Shown: positions 15,435 through 24,252, counted from the stretch's first letter. The stretch: DNA of 64,000 nt from Streptomyces lincolnensis (GCF_021173675.1 NZ_JAIHON010000008.1:1-64000), one strand, 5' to 3'. Numbers and translations are program-made. The notes: generated by a model not told the origin, from the letters alone.

Positions 15435-16277
15435 TCAGGCGACAGTGTCGAGTAGCGGGATCAACTGCTCCTCCTCGTACGTCAGATGGGCCTCCAGCTC
15501 GGCCGTGAGGCGCTCGACCTCCGCGCGGGCGGTGGCCCGGTCGGTGTGCTCGGCGGACACGGCGCGGCGCAGGTCGTCGGCGAGGGCCGCGATCCGCTCG
15601 TGCTCCTCGCGCAGCCGTGCCAACGCGGGGGCGGCCTGCGGGTGACGGTCGGCCAGGACGGGGAACATGCCGATGTCCTCGCCGGTGTGGTGGTTGTGCA
15701 GGCCCTGGCAGAACGTCAGGCAGTTGACGCGGAGCTGGGCGCCGAGCGTCGAGGTGCCGGTGCTCATCTCCGTGCGGATCTGGGCGAGTTCGTGGCGGAA
15801 GGCGTCGTGGACGACCTTGATCGCCTCGCCGAAGGAGCCCGCGTTGATGTTCGGCGGGCCGCCCCGGGCGATCTCGTGCAGGGCGACCACGGGGATCAAC
15901 CGGTCCGTCTTCTCCTGGTACTCCGCCCAGCCGGGGTCCGCCTCGACGGCCCGGGCGAACGCCTCGTCGCGTTCACTGCCCGTCAGTGCTTCGGCCCGTG
16001 CCTCGTAGGTGAACGCCCCTGTCTCCACGGTGACTTGGGGGTTCGCGAGGAGGTTGCCGTACCAGTGCGGGTGCTTCGGTGAGCCGCCCGCCGAGGCGAT
16101 GACGAGGATGCGGCCGTCGCCGTCGGGGAGGTAGCCGACGGGCGTGGTGTGCGGGGTGCCGGTACGGGCGCCGGTGGTGGTGAGCAGGATCAGGCGGGCA
16201 CCCTCGAACATGCCGCCCACGCGGCCCTTGTTGGCGCGGAACTCATCGATGATCGGTTCATTGAAGGGGTTGGGCAC
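15435..16277 (-). CDS. Deazaflavin-dependent oxidoreductase fused to hemerythrin domain
   Basis: A protein of 280 residues with two parts. The first ~140 residues are an F420/DDN-type nitroreductase domain (GARLILLTTTGARTG, SAGGSPKHPHWYGNL). The last ~130 form a hemerythrin-like four-helix bundle with the metal-ligand pattern CQGLHNHHTGED, REEHERI and THLTYEEEQLIP-like ends. The fusion ties F420-linked reduction to a possible O2- or iron-binding domain. GTG at 16277 is used; the ribosome binding site is weak. It converges on the helD-like gene. Confidence 0.8.
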   Translation of the reverse strand: MPNPFNEPIIDEFRANKGRVGGMFEGARLILLTTTGARTGTPHTTPVGYLPDGDGRILVIASAGGSPKHPHWYGNLLANPQVTVETGAFTYEARAEALTGSERDEAFARAVEADPGWAEYQEKTDRLIPVVALHEIARGGPPNINAGSFGEAIKVVHDAFRHELAQIRTEMSTGTSTLGAQLRVNCLTFCQGLHNHHTGEDIGMFPVLADRHPQAAPALARLREEHERIAALADDLRRAVSAEHTDRATARAEVERLTAELEAHLTYEEEQLIPLLDTVA

Positions 16278-16429
16278 GCTGTGTTCTTCTTTCTCTCTCC
16301 GGTCGCTGGTTTCCTTCGAAGCGGCACGGAGAGAGGGCGGGCTCCTGGCCCGCCCTGGCCTCACTCAGAGGCCGGGCACCCAACTCGCTCACGGCACGAG
16401 GCCGACCCGGCAGTCATGACACGGGACGG

Positions 16430-16435
16430 TAGCGT
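16430..16435 (+). promoter_or_regulatory. -10 box of the RraA-like gene
   Basis: TAGCGT stands 7 nt before the ATG at 16443 and there is no Shine-Dalgarno sequence, which fits a leaderless transcript and favours this ATG over the one at 16416. Confidence 0.5.
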
Positions 16436-16442
16436 CGTCCGC

Positions 16443-17066
16443 ATGATCGACGCCACCGAGTTTCTGGACATTCCCACGACCACCCTGGCCGATCTCCTGG
16501 GCCGTGAGCAGGTCATGGACATAGGAATACGGCCGTTGTGGGGGCCGGCGCCCCGGATCGCCGGGCCCGCGTTCACCGTACGGTGCCCTCCCGGCGACAA
16601 CCTCATGCTGCACGCGGCGATCCACCGCGCCGAGCCCGGCTCGGTCGTCGTGGTCGAGTCCGGCGACCTGGACCACGCCCTCGCCGGCGGCAACGTCTGT
16701 GCCGTGGCGCAACGCCGGGGCATCGCCGGGTTCGTCGCCGACGGCCTGATCCGCGACCTCGCCGAGGTACGCGACCTGCGCTTCCCCGTCTACGCCCGCG
16801 GCATCATCCCCATCCCCGGCACCAAGGCCGCCGTGACCCCCCTCGGCGAACCCGTCCGCTGCGGCGGTGTCACCGTCGCCCCCGGCGACATCGTCGTCGC
16901 CGACGAGGAAGGCGTCGTCACCGTCCCCGCCGCCCGCCACACCGAGACCCTCACCACCGCCCGCGCCAAGCTCGCCAAGGAGGCCGCCGAGACCTTGGAC
17001 GACTGGGAGACGGCCCATCGCTCCCGGATCGACGAGATCTTGGCGCGGGGCGGGGTCGGGGACTGA
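16443..17066 (+). CDS. RraA-like protein / HMG aldolase family
   Basis: A protein of 207 residues with the RraA family core: GIAGFVADGLIRDLAEV, in which Asp and Arg of G-x-x-x-D-G-x-x-R-D are the substrate/metal residues of 4-hydroxy-4-methyl-2-oxoglutarate aldolases, then GDIVVADEEGVVTVP. Proteins of this family are often misnamed menaquinone methyltransferases. Without the context of an aromatic degradation pathway I cannot tell an aldolase from an RNase E-inhibitor-like role. Confidence 0.8.
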   Translation: MIDATEFLDIPTTTLADLLGREQVMDIGIRPLWGPAPRIAGPAFTVRCPPGDNLMLHAAIHRAEPGSVVVVESGDLDHALAGGNVCAVAQRRGIAGFVADGLIRDLAEVRDLRFPVYARGIIPIPGTKAAVTPLGEPVRCGGVTVAPGDIVVADEEGVVTVPAARHTETLTTARAKLAKEAAETLDDWETAHRSRIDEILARGGVGD

Positions 17067-17378
17067 CCTGGATCGATCCGGCGCTGCGGCGAAGGGGAGG
17101 GTCAGGGCGAGGTCGGAGGCGAGGTAGCAGCCGCCGACCGGGAATGGGTGGCCGCTCACCACCCCGCACCGGCCCTGCTCCACCGTGTGGATCACCGGTG
17201 CGGGCTCATCGCGGCCGACTTCGCCGCGCTGGAGGAGTGGGTGCGGTGGGCGCGGGGGTGCGGTGGGTGAGCGGTGCGGTGGACGAGGGTTCGGGTTGGT
17301 GCAGGTCGTGAGGGTAGGAGTTTCGCGGCCACCCTTGGCGCTCGTGCCGGGTGGGGTGCTCGGCCTAGCCTCGTGGTC
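17067..17378. other. 312-bp intergenic region
   Basis: No supported gene. Frames on both strands contain short protein-like stretches (for example HTVEQGRC on the minus strand) but lack starts, ribosome binding sites or a family match; a decayed gene is possible. The end of the region carries the TAGCCT box of the following gene. Confidence 0.5.
17366..17371 (+). promoter_or_regulatory. -10 box of the MmyB-like regulator
   Basis: TAGCCT ends 7 nt before the ATG at 17379; no Shine-Dalgarno sequence, so leaderless transcription is likely. Confidence 0.5.
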
Positions 17379-18308
17379 ATGGAGACCGACACCGAGAACC
17401 TGCTGGGGCAGTTCCTGCGGGCCCGCCGTGAGCGGCTCCGGCCTGAGGACCTCGGGATACGGGTCGACGGCCGCCGCCGCGTCGCCGGACTGCGTCGCGA
17501 GGAGGTCGCGCAGCTCGCCGGGGTGAGCACCGACTACTACGTGCGGCTGGAGCAGGGCCGCGAGCGCCACCCGTCGGTTCAGGTGGTCGAGGCGCTGGCC
17601 CGGGCGCTGGAACTGGAGGAGGACGCGGTCGCGCACCTGCACCGGCTCGCGCTCCCGACACCCGGGAGGCGACGCCCGGCTGCCCGGCGCGAACGCGTCA
17701 GCCCGCACCTGCTGAACATGATGGAGGCCTGGCCCCGGACACCCGTCGTGGTGCTGGACCGCTGCCTGACCGTACTGGCCGCCAACGCCCTCGGCACCGC
17801 CCTCTTCGACGGCCACACCTACCGCGACGACCTGGTCCGGCTGGTCTTCCTCGACCCCGACGCGCATGACTTCTACCCGGACTGGGACCGGGTCGCGGCC
17901 AACACCGTCGGCGGTCTGCGCGCGGCCGTCGGCACCGACCACGACGATCCCCGCCTTATCGAGGTGGTCGGCGAACTGTCGCTCAAGAGCGAGACCTTCC
18001 GCCGGCTCTGGGCCCGACACGACATCCGCCAGAAGACCCACGAGACCAAACGCTTCCGCCACCCCGTGGTCGGTGAACTGACGCTGCACTACGAGTCGTT
18101 GACCGTGAACAGCGCCCCCGGCCAGCAACTCGTCGTCTACCACGCCGACCCGGGCAGCCCCTCCGAACAGGCGCTGTCCCTGCTCGGCAGCTACGCGGCC
18201 GACGGCGCCTCCGCCGAAGCGGCCCGGCAGCGGCGATCCGGGCCCATCTCGCAGGAGCCCGAGCCCACGCGTCAGCACCGGCCGCCGCCGGACCCGAGCA
18301 TGGCCTGA
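17379..18308 (+). CDS. XRE/MmyB-like transcription regulator
   Basis: A protein of 309 residues with an N-terminal XRE helix-turn-helix (GLRREEVAQLAGVSTDYYVRLEQGRERHPS, residues about 35-65) and a MmyB-like ligand-binding PAS domain (WPRTPVVVLDRCLTVLAANALG; LVVYHADPGSPSEQAL at the end). Such proteins commonly control adjacent short-chain dehydrogenases, and two follow 194 bp downstream on the same strand. The C-terminal 40 residues are Pro/Arg-rich and probably disordered. Confidence 0.85.
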   Translation: METDTENLLGQFLRARRERLRPEDLGIRVDGRRRVAGLRREEVAQLAGVSTDYYVRLEQGRERHPSVQVVEALARALELEEDAVAHLHRLALPTPGRRRPAARRERVSPHLLNMMEAWPRTPVVVLDRCLTVLAANALGTALFDGHTYRDDLVRLVFLDPDAHDFYPDWDRVAANTVGGLRAAVGTDHDDPRLIEVVGELSLKSETFRRLWARHDIRQKTHETKRFRHPVVGELTLHYESLTVNSAPGQQLVVYHADPGSPSEQALSLLGSYAADGASAEAARQRRSGPISQEPEPTRQHRPPPDPSMA

Positions 18309-18339
18309 CACTCCCTCAACTCCATCTCCCTGCGCGTCG

Positions 18340-18420
18340 GACGCCGCCGCGCCATGCGGCCATGCCGCCGTGTCGCCATGCCGTCGTGACGCCATGCCGT
18401 CGTGACGGTTTGCCGTCGGG
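18340..18420. repeat. Short GCCATGCCG-type tandem repeats
   Basis: The gap before the SDR genes contains degenerate copies of a 15-16-bp unit (CCATGCCGTCGTGACG appears twice in a row, with diverged copies on both sides). No gene is visible in the 194-bp gap. Confidence 0.55.
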
Positions 18421-18502
18421 CCGCAGTGTCCGCACGACGGATCTCCCCCCTCCGCTACCTGAACTCCCCCCACTCCAACTCCCATCGGAGGAGCACCACC
18501 CC

Positions 18503-19381
18503 ATGACCGTCAACGACATCCCCACCCTCGACACCCCCGTCTGGTTCATCACCGGCTGCTCGACCGGCCTCGGCCGGGCCCTGGCCACCGCGGTCCTGGA
18601 ACGCGGACTGCGAGCCGTCGTCACCGCCCGCGACGCCGGCCAGGTGGCCGACCTCGCCGCCGAGCACCCCGGCCGGGCCCTGCCCCTGGCGCTCGACGTG
18701 ACCGTTCCGGACCAGATAGAGCGGGCCGTCAAGCAGGCGGAAGCCGCGTTCGGCCAGATCGACGTCCTGGTCAACAACGCCGGCTACGGCTATCTGGCCG
18801 CCGTGGAGGAAGGCGAGGACGAGCAGGTCCGCGCCCTGTTCGACACCAACGTGTTCGGGCTGGCGGCCGTCACCAAGGCGGTCCTGCCGGGCATGCGGGC
18901 CCGCCACAGCGGCCACATCGTCAACGTCTCCTCTCTCGGCGGCCTGGCCGCGTTCGGCGCCACCGGCTACTACCACGCCACCAAGTTCGCGGTGGAGGGC
19001 CTGTCCGAGTCACTGGCCGCCGAGGTCGGTCCGCTGGGCATCGGCGTGACGCTCGTGGAACCGGCCGCGTTCCGCACGAACTGGTCCGGCCCCTCCATGC
19101 GCCAGTCGCAGATCCACATCGACGACTACACCGACACCGCCGGCGCCCGCCGCGCGGCCACCCTCGCCACCTACGGCCGCCAGCCCGGAGATCCGGCACG
19201 TGCCGCCGCAGCGATCATCACGGCCGTGGGTGCGGACGCCCCGCCCCTGCGGCTCCTGCTCGGCCAGGTCGCCTACGACATCGCCTCGGCCCGCCTCGAC
19301 ACGCTCAGGACCACCTTCGACACCTGGCGCGATCTCACCCTCAGCGCCGACTACCCCGCCACCGAGGAGAAGACCGCATGA
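18503..19381 (+). CDS. Short-chain dehydrogenase/reductase 1
   Basis: A protein of 292 residues of the classical SDR type: cofactor loop TGCSTGLG near residue 18, NNAG, catalytic Ser in NVSSLGG and Tyr/Lys in YYHATK. It is an NAD(P)-dependent oxidoreductase of unknown substrate. GGAGGAG lies about 9 nt before the ATG. Its stop overlaps the next SDR start (ATGA), so the two are made together, probably under the upstream MmyB-like regulator. Confidence 0.85.
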   Translation: MTVNDIPTLDTPVWFITGCSTGLGRALATAVLERGLRAVVTARDAGQVADLAAEHPGRALPLALDVTVPDQIERAVKQAEAAFGQIDVLVNNAGYGYLAAVEEGEDEQVRALFDTNVFGLAAVTKAVLPGMRARHSGHIVNVSSLGGLAAFGATGYYHATKFAVEGLSESLAAEVGPLGIGVTLVEPAAFRTNWSGPSMRQSQIHIDDYTDTAGARRAATLATYGRQPGDPARAAAAIITAVGADAPPLRLLLGQVAYDIASARLDTLRTTFDTWRDLTLSADYPATEEKTA

Positions 19382-20130
19382 CCACCACACCGGACGCTGT
19401 CGCCACCCCCTTCAAGACCGTTCTGATCACCGGCGCGAGCAGCGGCATCGGCCGGGCCACCGCGCTCAGGCTCGCCCGCGAGGGCCACCAGGTGGTCCTC
19501 GGCGCCCGCCGCGAGGACCGCCTGACGGAGATCGCGCAGGAGATCGAGACCGCCGGCGGCAAGGCGGACGTGCACCGCCTCGATGTCACCGACCGCGAGG
19601 ACGTCATCGCCTTCGCGGACGCCGCCGTCGAGCGGCACGGCCGGATCGACGTGATCGTCAACAACGCCGGCGTGATGCCACTGTCCCGGTTGGACGCCCT
19701 GCTCACCGACGAGTGGGACCGGATGATCGACGTCAACCTGCGCGGTCTGCTCCACGGCATCGCCGCCGCCCTCCCGCACTTCCAGGAGCAGGGAAGCGGC
19801 CACTTCATCACCGTCGCCTCGATCGGCGCCCACCAGGTGGTGCCGACGGCCGCGGTCTACTGCGCCACGAAGTACGCCGCCTGGGCCGTCACCGAGGGCC
19901 TGCGCCAGGAGCTGGACCCGAGCATCCGCGTCACCACGGTGTCCCCCGGTGTCGTGGAGTCCGAACTGGCCGACTCGATCAGCGACCCGCTCGCCCGAGA
20001 CGCGATGCGTGCCTACCGCGCCGACTCCATCCCGCCGGATGCCATCGCCGACGCCATCTCCTACGCGATCGGCCAACCGCCCGGCGTGGACGTCAACGAA
20101 CTCGTCATCCGCCCGACCCGACAGCGCTGA
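19378..20130 (+). CDS. Short-chain dehydrogenase/reductase 2
   Basis: A protein of 250 residues, a classical SDR with TGASSGIG (residues about 21-28), NNAG, catalytic Ser in TVASIG and YCATK. It starts at the ATG overlapping the stop of the previous SDR by 4 nt. It converges on the GDSL hydrolase gene. Confidence 0.85.
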   Translation: MTTTPDAVATPFKTVLITGASSGIGRATALRLAREGHQVVLGARREDRLTEIAQEIETAGGKADVHRLDVTDREDVIAFADAAVERHGRIDVIVNNAGVMPLSRLDALLTDEWDRMIDVNLRGLLHGIAAALPHFQEQGSGHFITVASIGAHQVVPTAAVYCATKYAAWAVTEGLRQELDPSIRVTTVSPGVVESELADSISDPLARDAMRAYRADSIPPDAIADAISYAIGQPPGVDVNELVIRPTRQR

Positions 20131-20212
20131 CCCAAGCCGGCCGGACACCGCCCCGGACTTACCCGGACTTATTCACCCCGGCACCTCGGCACCCCGTCTC
20201 CCCGTCACTCCC

Positions 20213-21568
20213 TCACCTCCTCACCTCCTCACCCTGTCTCCCCTCACCCGAGCTCTGTCGTCCGTGAAGCCCCCGCCGAAGGGCCCCTCCCCCCCCGCCG
20301 AAGGGCCCTTCCCCGGCAAACACCGACCGGGCGAAGCGCTCGCCCATCAGGCGGTGGGTGGCGGCGTCCGGGTGGAGGTCGTCGGGGAGGGGGAGTTCCG
20401 CCGCGTCGGTCTCGCCGTAGAGGTCGCGGCCGTCGAGGTAGTGGAGGTGGGGGTCGTCGGCCGCCCGCTGCTTCACGATGCGGGACAGCTCGTCCCGTAT
20501 GACGCTCAGGGTGAGTTTGCCGCTCGCGCGTTCCGCCGGATCGCCCAGGGCCACGAACCGCAGCCGTCCGGAGCTGAAGGCGCTGAAGTCGGGGGCGCTG
20601 GGGCCGGGTGTGTCCTCGTGGAGGGGGCACAGGATGGGGGAGACGACCAGCAGGGGAGTGGTGGGGTGCCCCTCGCGGACGGTGTCGAGGAAGCCGTGGA
20701 CCGCGGGACCGAAGGCGCGCAGGCGCATCAGGTCGGCGTTGACCACGTTGATGCCGATCTTGACGCTGATCAGGTCGGCGGGGGTGTCGCGCAGCGTGCG
20801 AGCGGTGAACGGATCGAGCAGGGCACCGCCGGACAGGCCCAGGTTGATCAGTTCCACACCGCCGAGGGAGGCGGCGAGGGCGGGCCAGGTGGTGGTGGGG
20901 CTCGCGGCGTCGGAGCCGTGGCTGATCGAGCTGCCGTGGTGCAGCCACACCCTGCGGCCCGGATCCCGAGCGGGTTCGACGGGGACGTCGGTGCGCAGGG
21001 CGATGAGCTCGGTGGTCTCGTTGTGCGGCAGCCAGATCTCGATGTCCTTGGCGCCGTCGGGCAGACCGGTGAAGCGGAGCGTGCCGGCCGGGCCCGGGCG
21101 GTGTTCGGCCGTCCCGGCGGCCATGTCGATGGTCAGGGTGTGGCCGCCGCTGACGCTGCCCCGGCCGGCCGGGCGGCCGTCGACGAGCAGGTCGTACACA
21201 CCGTCCGGTCGGGGTGGGGCGCCCACATAGGCCCGCTTGGTGGGCCGCGTGTCCAGCTCCACGACGGTGGTCCGGCTGCGGAAGGCCAGCCGTACCCCGG
21301 AGGGCTGGGCCTCGGCCATGGCCAGCTGCGGGTCGGCGCACTGGGCGCGTGCCCAGGCCGGCAGCCGGTGGGGCAGCACACCGTCCTCGGTGCGCTCCAC
21401 GTCGAGGGCGCCGCGCAGGAGGTCCGCGGTCACGGGCGTGGTGATCCAGCGGCGTGCGGTGTCCATTTCTGCGGTCACTTCTGCGGTCGTCTCCGCGGTC
21501 GTGTCTCCGGTTGGCTCCCCGGTCACTTCCCCGCTCACTTCTCCTCCGTTCACTTCTTCTCCCTTCAT
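20213..21568 (-). CDS. SGNH/GDSL-family hydrolase
   Basis: A protein of 451 residues. A carbohydrate-esterase-like N-terminal domain (about 60-190) precedes the SGNH domain, with the nucleophile block HHGSSISHGSD near residue 213, an Asn in KIGINVVNAD and the Asp-x-x-His pair in LPDDLHPDAATH. No signal peptide is seen, so it is probably cytoplasmic. The first 35 residues are a low-complexity run of repeated GEVT/AEVT/AETT units; the ATG at 21568 overlaps the stop of the TetR gene (ATGA), which supports it, but the ATG at 21466 after the repeats is possible. The last ~30 residues are Gly/Arg-rich and may be extension. Confidence 0.75.
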   Translation of the reverse strand: MKGEEVNGGEVSGEVTGEPTGDTTAETTAEVTAEMDTARRWITTPVTADLLRGALDVERTEDGVLPHRLPAWARAQCADPQLAMAEAQPSGVRLAFRSRTTVVELDTRPTKRAYVGAPPRPDGVYDLLVDGRPAGRGSVSGGHTLTIDMAAGTAEHRPGPAGTLRFTGLPDGAKDIEIWLPHNETTELIALRTDVPVEPARDPGRRVWLHHGSSISHGSDAASPTTTWPALAASLGGVELINLGLSGGALLDPFTARTLRDTPADLISVKIGINVVNADLMRLRAFGPAVHGFLDTVREGHPTTPLLVVSPILCPLHEDTPGPSAPDFSAFSSGRLRFVALGDPAERASGKLTLSVIRDELSRIVKQRAADDPHLHYLDGRDLYGETDAAELPLPDDLHPDAATHRLMGERFARSVFAGEGPFGGGGGALRRGLHGRQSSGEGRQGEEVRR

Positions 21569-22158
21569 TTCTCGCGGTCTCCTTCCGGTGGCTCCGCGGA
21601 CCAGTTCCGCAGCAGGGTGTCGAGGGCGTCGAGGATCCGTGACCAGCTCTCCTGCGAGTCGGGGGCGCTGTGGCTGAAGCCGCCCGCCAGTTCCAGGTCG
21701 ACGTAGCCGTGGAAGACGCTGCCCAGCAGCCGGACCGCGTGGGTCTGGTCCGGCTCCGGCAGGTCGTAGCCACGCAGGAGGGCGCGTGTCATCTGGGAGT
21801 GTCTGATGCCCGCGCTGGCGGCGGCCTCTGCCGGGGTGAGTCTGAACTGGGCCGCGGCATAGCGGCCGGGGTGCTCCCGGGCGTAGTCGCGATAGACGTC
21901 GGCCAGGGCGATCAGGGCGTCCTTGCCGGCCCGCCCGGCCAGGGCGTCGGCGGCCCGGTCGGCGAGTTCCTCCAGGGAGAGCAGCGCGATTCTGGCCTTG
22001 AGGTCCCGTGAGTTCTTCACGTGCGAGTACAGACTCGCGACCTTGACGTCGAAGCGCCGAGCGACCTCCGAGACCGTCACCTCCTCGAATCCGACCTCGT
22101 CCGCCAGCTCCGCCCCCGCCTGGGTCAGCCGCTCCGGGGTCAGTCCCGCACGCACCAT
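21565..22158 (-). CDS. TetR-family regulator
   Basis: A protein of 197 residues with a TetR helix-turn-helix (VTVSEVARRFDVKVASLYSH) and a TetR C-terminal WHG-type domain. The ATG at 22158 has GGAGG 6 nt upstream. It forms an operon with the GDSL hydrolase (4-nt overlap) and is divergent from the methyltransferase, with a 19-bp palindrome between. Confidence 0.85.
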   Translation of the reverse strand: MVRAGLTPERLTQAGAELADEVGFEEVTVSEVARRFDVKVASLYSHVKNSRDLKARIALLSLEELADRAADALAGRAGKDALIALADVYRDYAREHPGRYAAAQFRLTPAEAAASAGIRHSQMTRALLRGYDLPEPDQTHAVRLLGSVFHGYVDLELAGGFSHSAPDSQESWSRILDALDTLLRNWSAEPPEGDREK

Positions 22159-22194
22159 AACCACCCTCCCATTCGCCTGAGTCGATTATGCCCA

Positions 22195-22213
22195 TGCCTA
22201 AAGCCTTTAGGCA
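22195..22213. promoter_or_regulatory. 19-bp perfect palindrome, likely TetR operator
   Basis: TGCCTAAAG-C-CTTTAGGCA lies 37 bp upstream of the TetR start and 57 bp upstream of the methyltransferase. Its AT-rich centre and symmetry fit the binding site of the adjacent TetR protein. Confidence 0.75.
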
Positions 22214-22269
22214 ACCCTCTGTGTGTTTTTGGTTCGAGCTCGCGCCCGCCTCCCCCGTACCGTCGGCCC

Positions 22270-23040
22270 ATGGCTGACGAGTGCTTCGGGCATCCACGAC
22301 TCGCCGCGATCTACGACGAGCTCGATCCGGACCGCCGCGATCTCGACGCGTACGTCCGCATGACCGAGGAGTTCGGGGCGCGCCGGGTGCTGGACATCGG
22401 CTGCGGGACCGGCGTCTTCGCGCACCTCCTGGCCGACCGGGGCGTCGAGGTCGTAGGCGTCGATCCCGCGCGGGCCTCCCTCGACGTGGCCAGGGCCAAG
22501 CCGGGCGGCGAGCGGGTGCGCTGGATCCGCGGGGACGCGACGGCGCTGCCACCGCTCCGCGTCGGCCTGGCGACGATGACGGCGAACGCCGCCCAGCAGA
22601 TCACCGGCCCGGAGGCATGGCGACAGACCCTGCGCCGCGCCTACGACGCCCTGCGGCCCGGTGGCCGCCTGGTTTTCGAGACCCGCGACCCGGCCCGGCG
22701 CGCCTGGGAGGAGTGGAACCGCGAGATGTCGTACGCCGTGACCGAGATCGTGGACGTCGGTCCCGTCGAGACCTGGGTCGAGGTCATCGAGGTGGACGGC
22801 CCGCTCGTGACGTTCCGCTGGACCTACACCTTCGCCTCGGACGGCCGGACGCTGACGTCGGACTCGACCCTGCGGTTCCGCGAGCGGCGCGAGGTGGAGA
22901 CGGAACTGCTCGCCCAGGGGTACGTCGTGGAGGACGTCCGCGACGCGCCCGACCGGCCCGGCAAGGAGTTCGTGTTCGTGGCGCGGCGGCCCGAACGGGC
23001 TCGGGACGCCGTGGAATCAGGGCGGGTGAGACGCGCCTAG
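22270..23040 (+). CDS. SAM-dependent class I methyltransferase
   Basis: A protein of 256 residues with motif I VLDIGCGTGVFAHLL, then VVGVDPARASL, and motif post-I/III around LRPGGRLVFETRDP. It resembles ubiE/small-molecule methyltransferases; the substrate is unknown. TACCGT (22258-22263) lies 6 nt before the ATG, so the transcript may be leaderless. The stop codon lies in the first copy of a 37-bp tandem duplication. Confidence 0.85.
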   Translation: MADECFGHPRLAAIYDELDPDRRDLDAYVRMTEEFGARRVLDIGCGTGVFAHLLADRGVEVVGVDPARASLDVARAKPGGERVRWIRGDATALPPLRVGLATMTANAAQQITGPEAWRQTLRRAYDALRPGGRLVFETRDPARRAWEEWNREMSYAVTEIVDVGPVETWVEVIEVDGPLVTFRWTYTFASDGRTLTSDSTLRFRERREVETELLAQGYVVEDVRDAPDRPGKEFVFVARRPERARDAVESGRVRRA

Positions 23041-23077
23041 GAACGCCGTGGAATCAAGGCGTGTGAGACGCGCCTAG
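23003..23077. repeat. 37-38-bp tandem duplication with two stop codons
   Basis: Two copies (23003-23040 and 23041-23077) differ at only a few positions. Each ends in a CTAG context. In the first copy TAG is the stop of the methyltransferase; in the second the same bases on the other strand give the stop of the convergent DUF3592 gene. Confidence 0.85.
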
Positions 23078-23550
23078 GAACGCCGGCGCCCCACCATCGC
23101 GATGCCCGTCCCGATCCCCGCGATCACCAGCCCGAGACCGCCGAAGATCAGCGGCAGCAGCCACAGCGAGGCGAACCCGTTGATCTCCGCGTCCTCGGGG
23201 GAGCCGGCGCGGTACAGGACCTCGACCTGGTCGCCCTCGTCGTACGAGGGCGGATTGGAGCCCGTGGAGCTGCGGAACGTCCTGTGCGTGCCGTCCGCCG
23301 AGGTGAACTCGACCACCGGGTACGCCGAGGGCTTGTCGGGCACGCGCGTCTTGCGGGACACGCCCCTGTCGCTGTCGTCGTCCCGCCACTCCAGCGCCAC
23401 CACCGTGCCCTTGGCGCGCTGTGCGTCGGCCAGGAGCGAGATCGACTTCCCCGTCAGGATCAGCCCGATGATCAGGAACACCGACCCGAACGCGATCAGC
23501 CCGAACGACACCCATCGACGGACGCCCCAGTCCCGCACCTGAACCTGCAC
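23074..23550 (-). CDS. DUF3592 membrane protein
   Basis: A protein of 158 residues with an N-terminal transmembrane helix (WVSFGLIAFGSVFLIIGLIL), an extracytoplasmic domain with the DUF3592 features YPVVEFTSADG and GDQVEVLY, and a C-terminal helix (SLWLLPLIFGGLGLVIAGI). Function unknown. GTG at 23550 with GAGGG about 6 nt upstream. A TAGCGT box at 23583-23588 is a likely -10 element. Confidence 0.8.
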   Translation of the reverse strand: MQVQVRDWGVRRWVSFGLIAFGSVFLIIGLILTGKSISLLADAQRAKGTVVALEWRDDDSDRGVSRKTRVPDKPSAYPVVEFTSADGTHRTFRSSTGSNPPSYDEGDQVEVLYRAGSPEDAEINGFASLWLLPLIFGGLGLVIAGIGTGIAMVGRRRS

Positions 23551-23666
23551 GACGTCCCTCTCACTCGTCCGGAGTCAGAGGGACGCTATCCCAGAGCCGC
23601 GCCGACCGGCCAAGCCGCAGCCCTTCGCAGCTCTTCGCGGCCCTTCTCACTCCTCCTCACTCCTTC

Positions 23667-24191
23667 TCAGTCCTTGACGGCCTCCGCGATCCGCAGCGCG
23701 GCCTGGTCGGGCGTGAGACACGTGGTGTCGACGACCTCGGCCTCGCCGTGCAGCCACGTCCGGGCCGCCTCGGCGTAGGGCTCGAGGTACTTGAGACGGA
23801 ACCAGGAGTTCGGGCCGACGACCGTGTCGCCCGCGATCCGCTCGCGCAGGGTGTCCTGGTCGGCGTGGAGGACGAAGTGCCGTACCGGAATGGCGTGTTG
23901 GGCCAGGCCCGTGCTGATCTCGCGCCAGTACTCCTCGACCAGGACGGTCATCGGTATCACCAGCGTGCCGCCGGTGTAGTCGAGTACGCGGCGAGCGGTC
24001 TCCACCACGAGCGGCCGCCACGGCGGCCAGTGCTGGAAGTTGTCCGTCTCCGGCAGCCCCGGCCTGATGTCCATGAGCGTCTCGCCGACCTTCTCGGCGT
24101 CGAACACCCGCGAATCCGGGAGCAGCCGCTGCACGAGCGCGCTCGTCGTCGTCTTGCCCGCCCCATGAGTGCCGTTGATCCATACGATCAT
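23667..24191 (-). CDS. TmrB-like P-loop protein
   Basis: A protein of 174 residues with a Walker A at residues 7-14 (GTHGAGKT) in the context MIVWINGTHGAGKT, then VIPMTV and EEYWREI. These segments are shared with TmrB, the tunicamycin-resistance protein of Bacillus, which binds ATP. It could be a resistance or small-molecule kinase protein. The start ATG is 8 nt after TAAGGT with no good Shine-Dalgarno sequence. It is divergent from the XRE regulator at 24303. Confidence 0.75.
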   Translation of the reverse strand: MIVWINGTHGAGKTTTSALVQRLLPDSRVFDAEKVGETLMDIRPGLPETDNFQHWPPWRPLVVETARRVLDYTGGTLVIPMTVLVEEYWREISTGLAQHAIPVRHFVLHADQDTLRERIAGDTVVGPNSWFRLKYLEPYAEAARTWLHGEAEVVDTTCLTPDQAALRIAEAVKD

Positions 24192-24252
24192 GGGATCCGA
24201 CCTTAGCGCCGTGCCAAGGCGCAGTCGGCCCCTTGAGTGGCTTGGCGCACTT

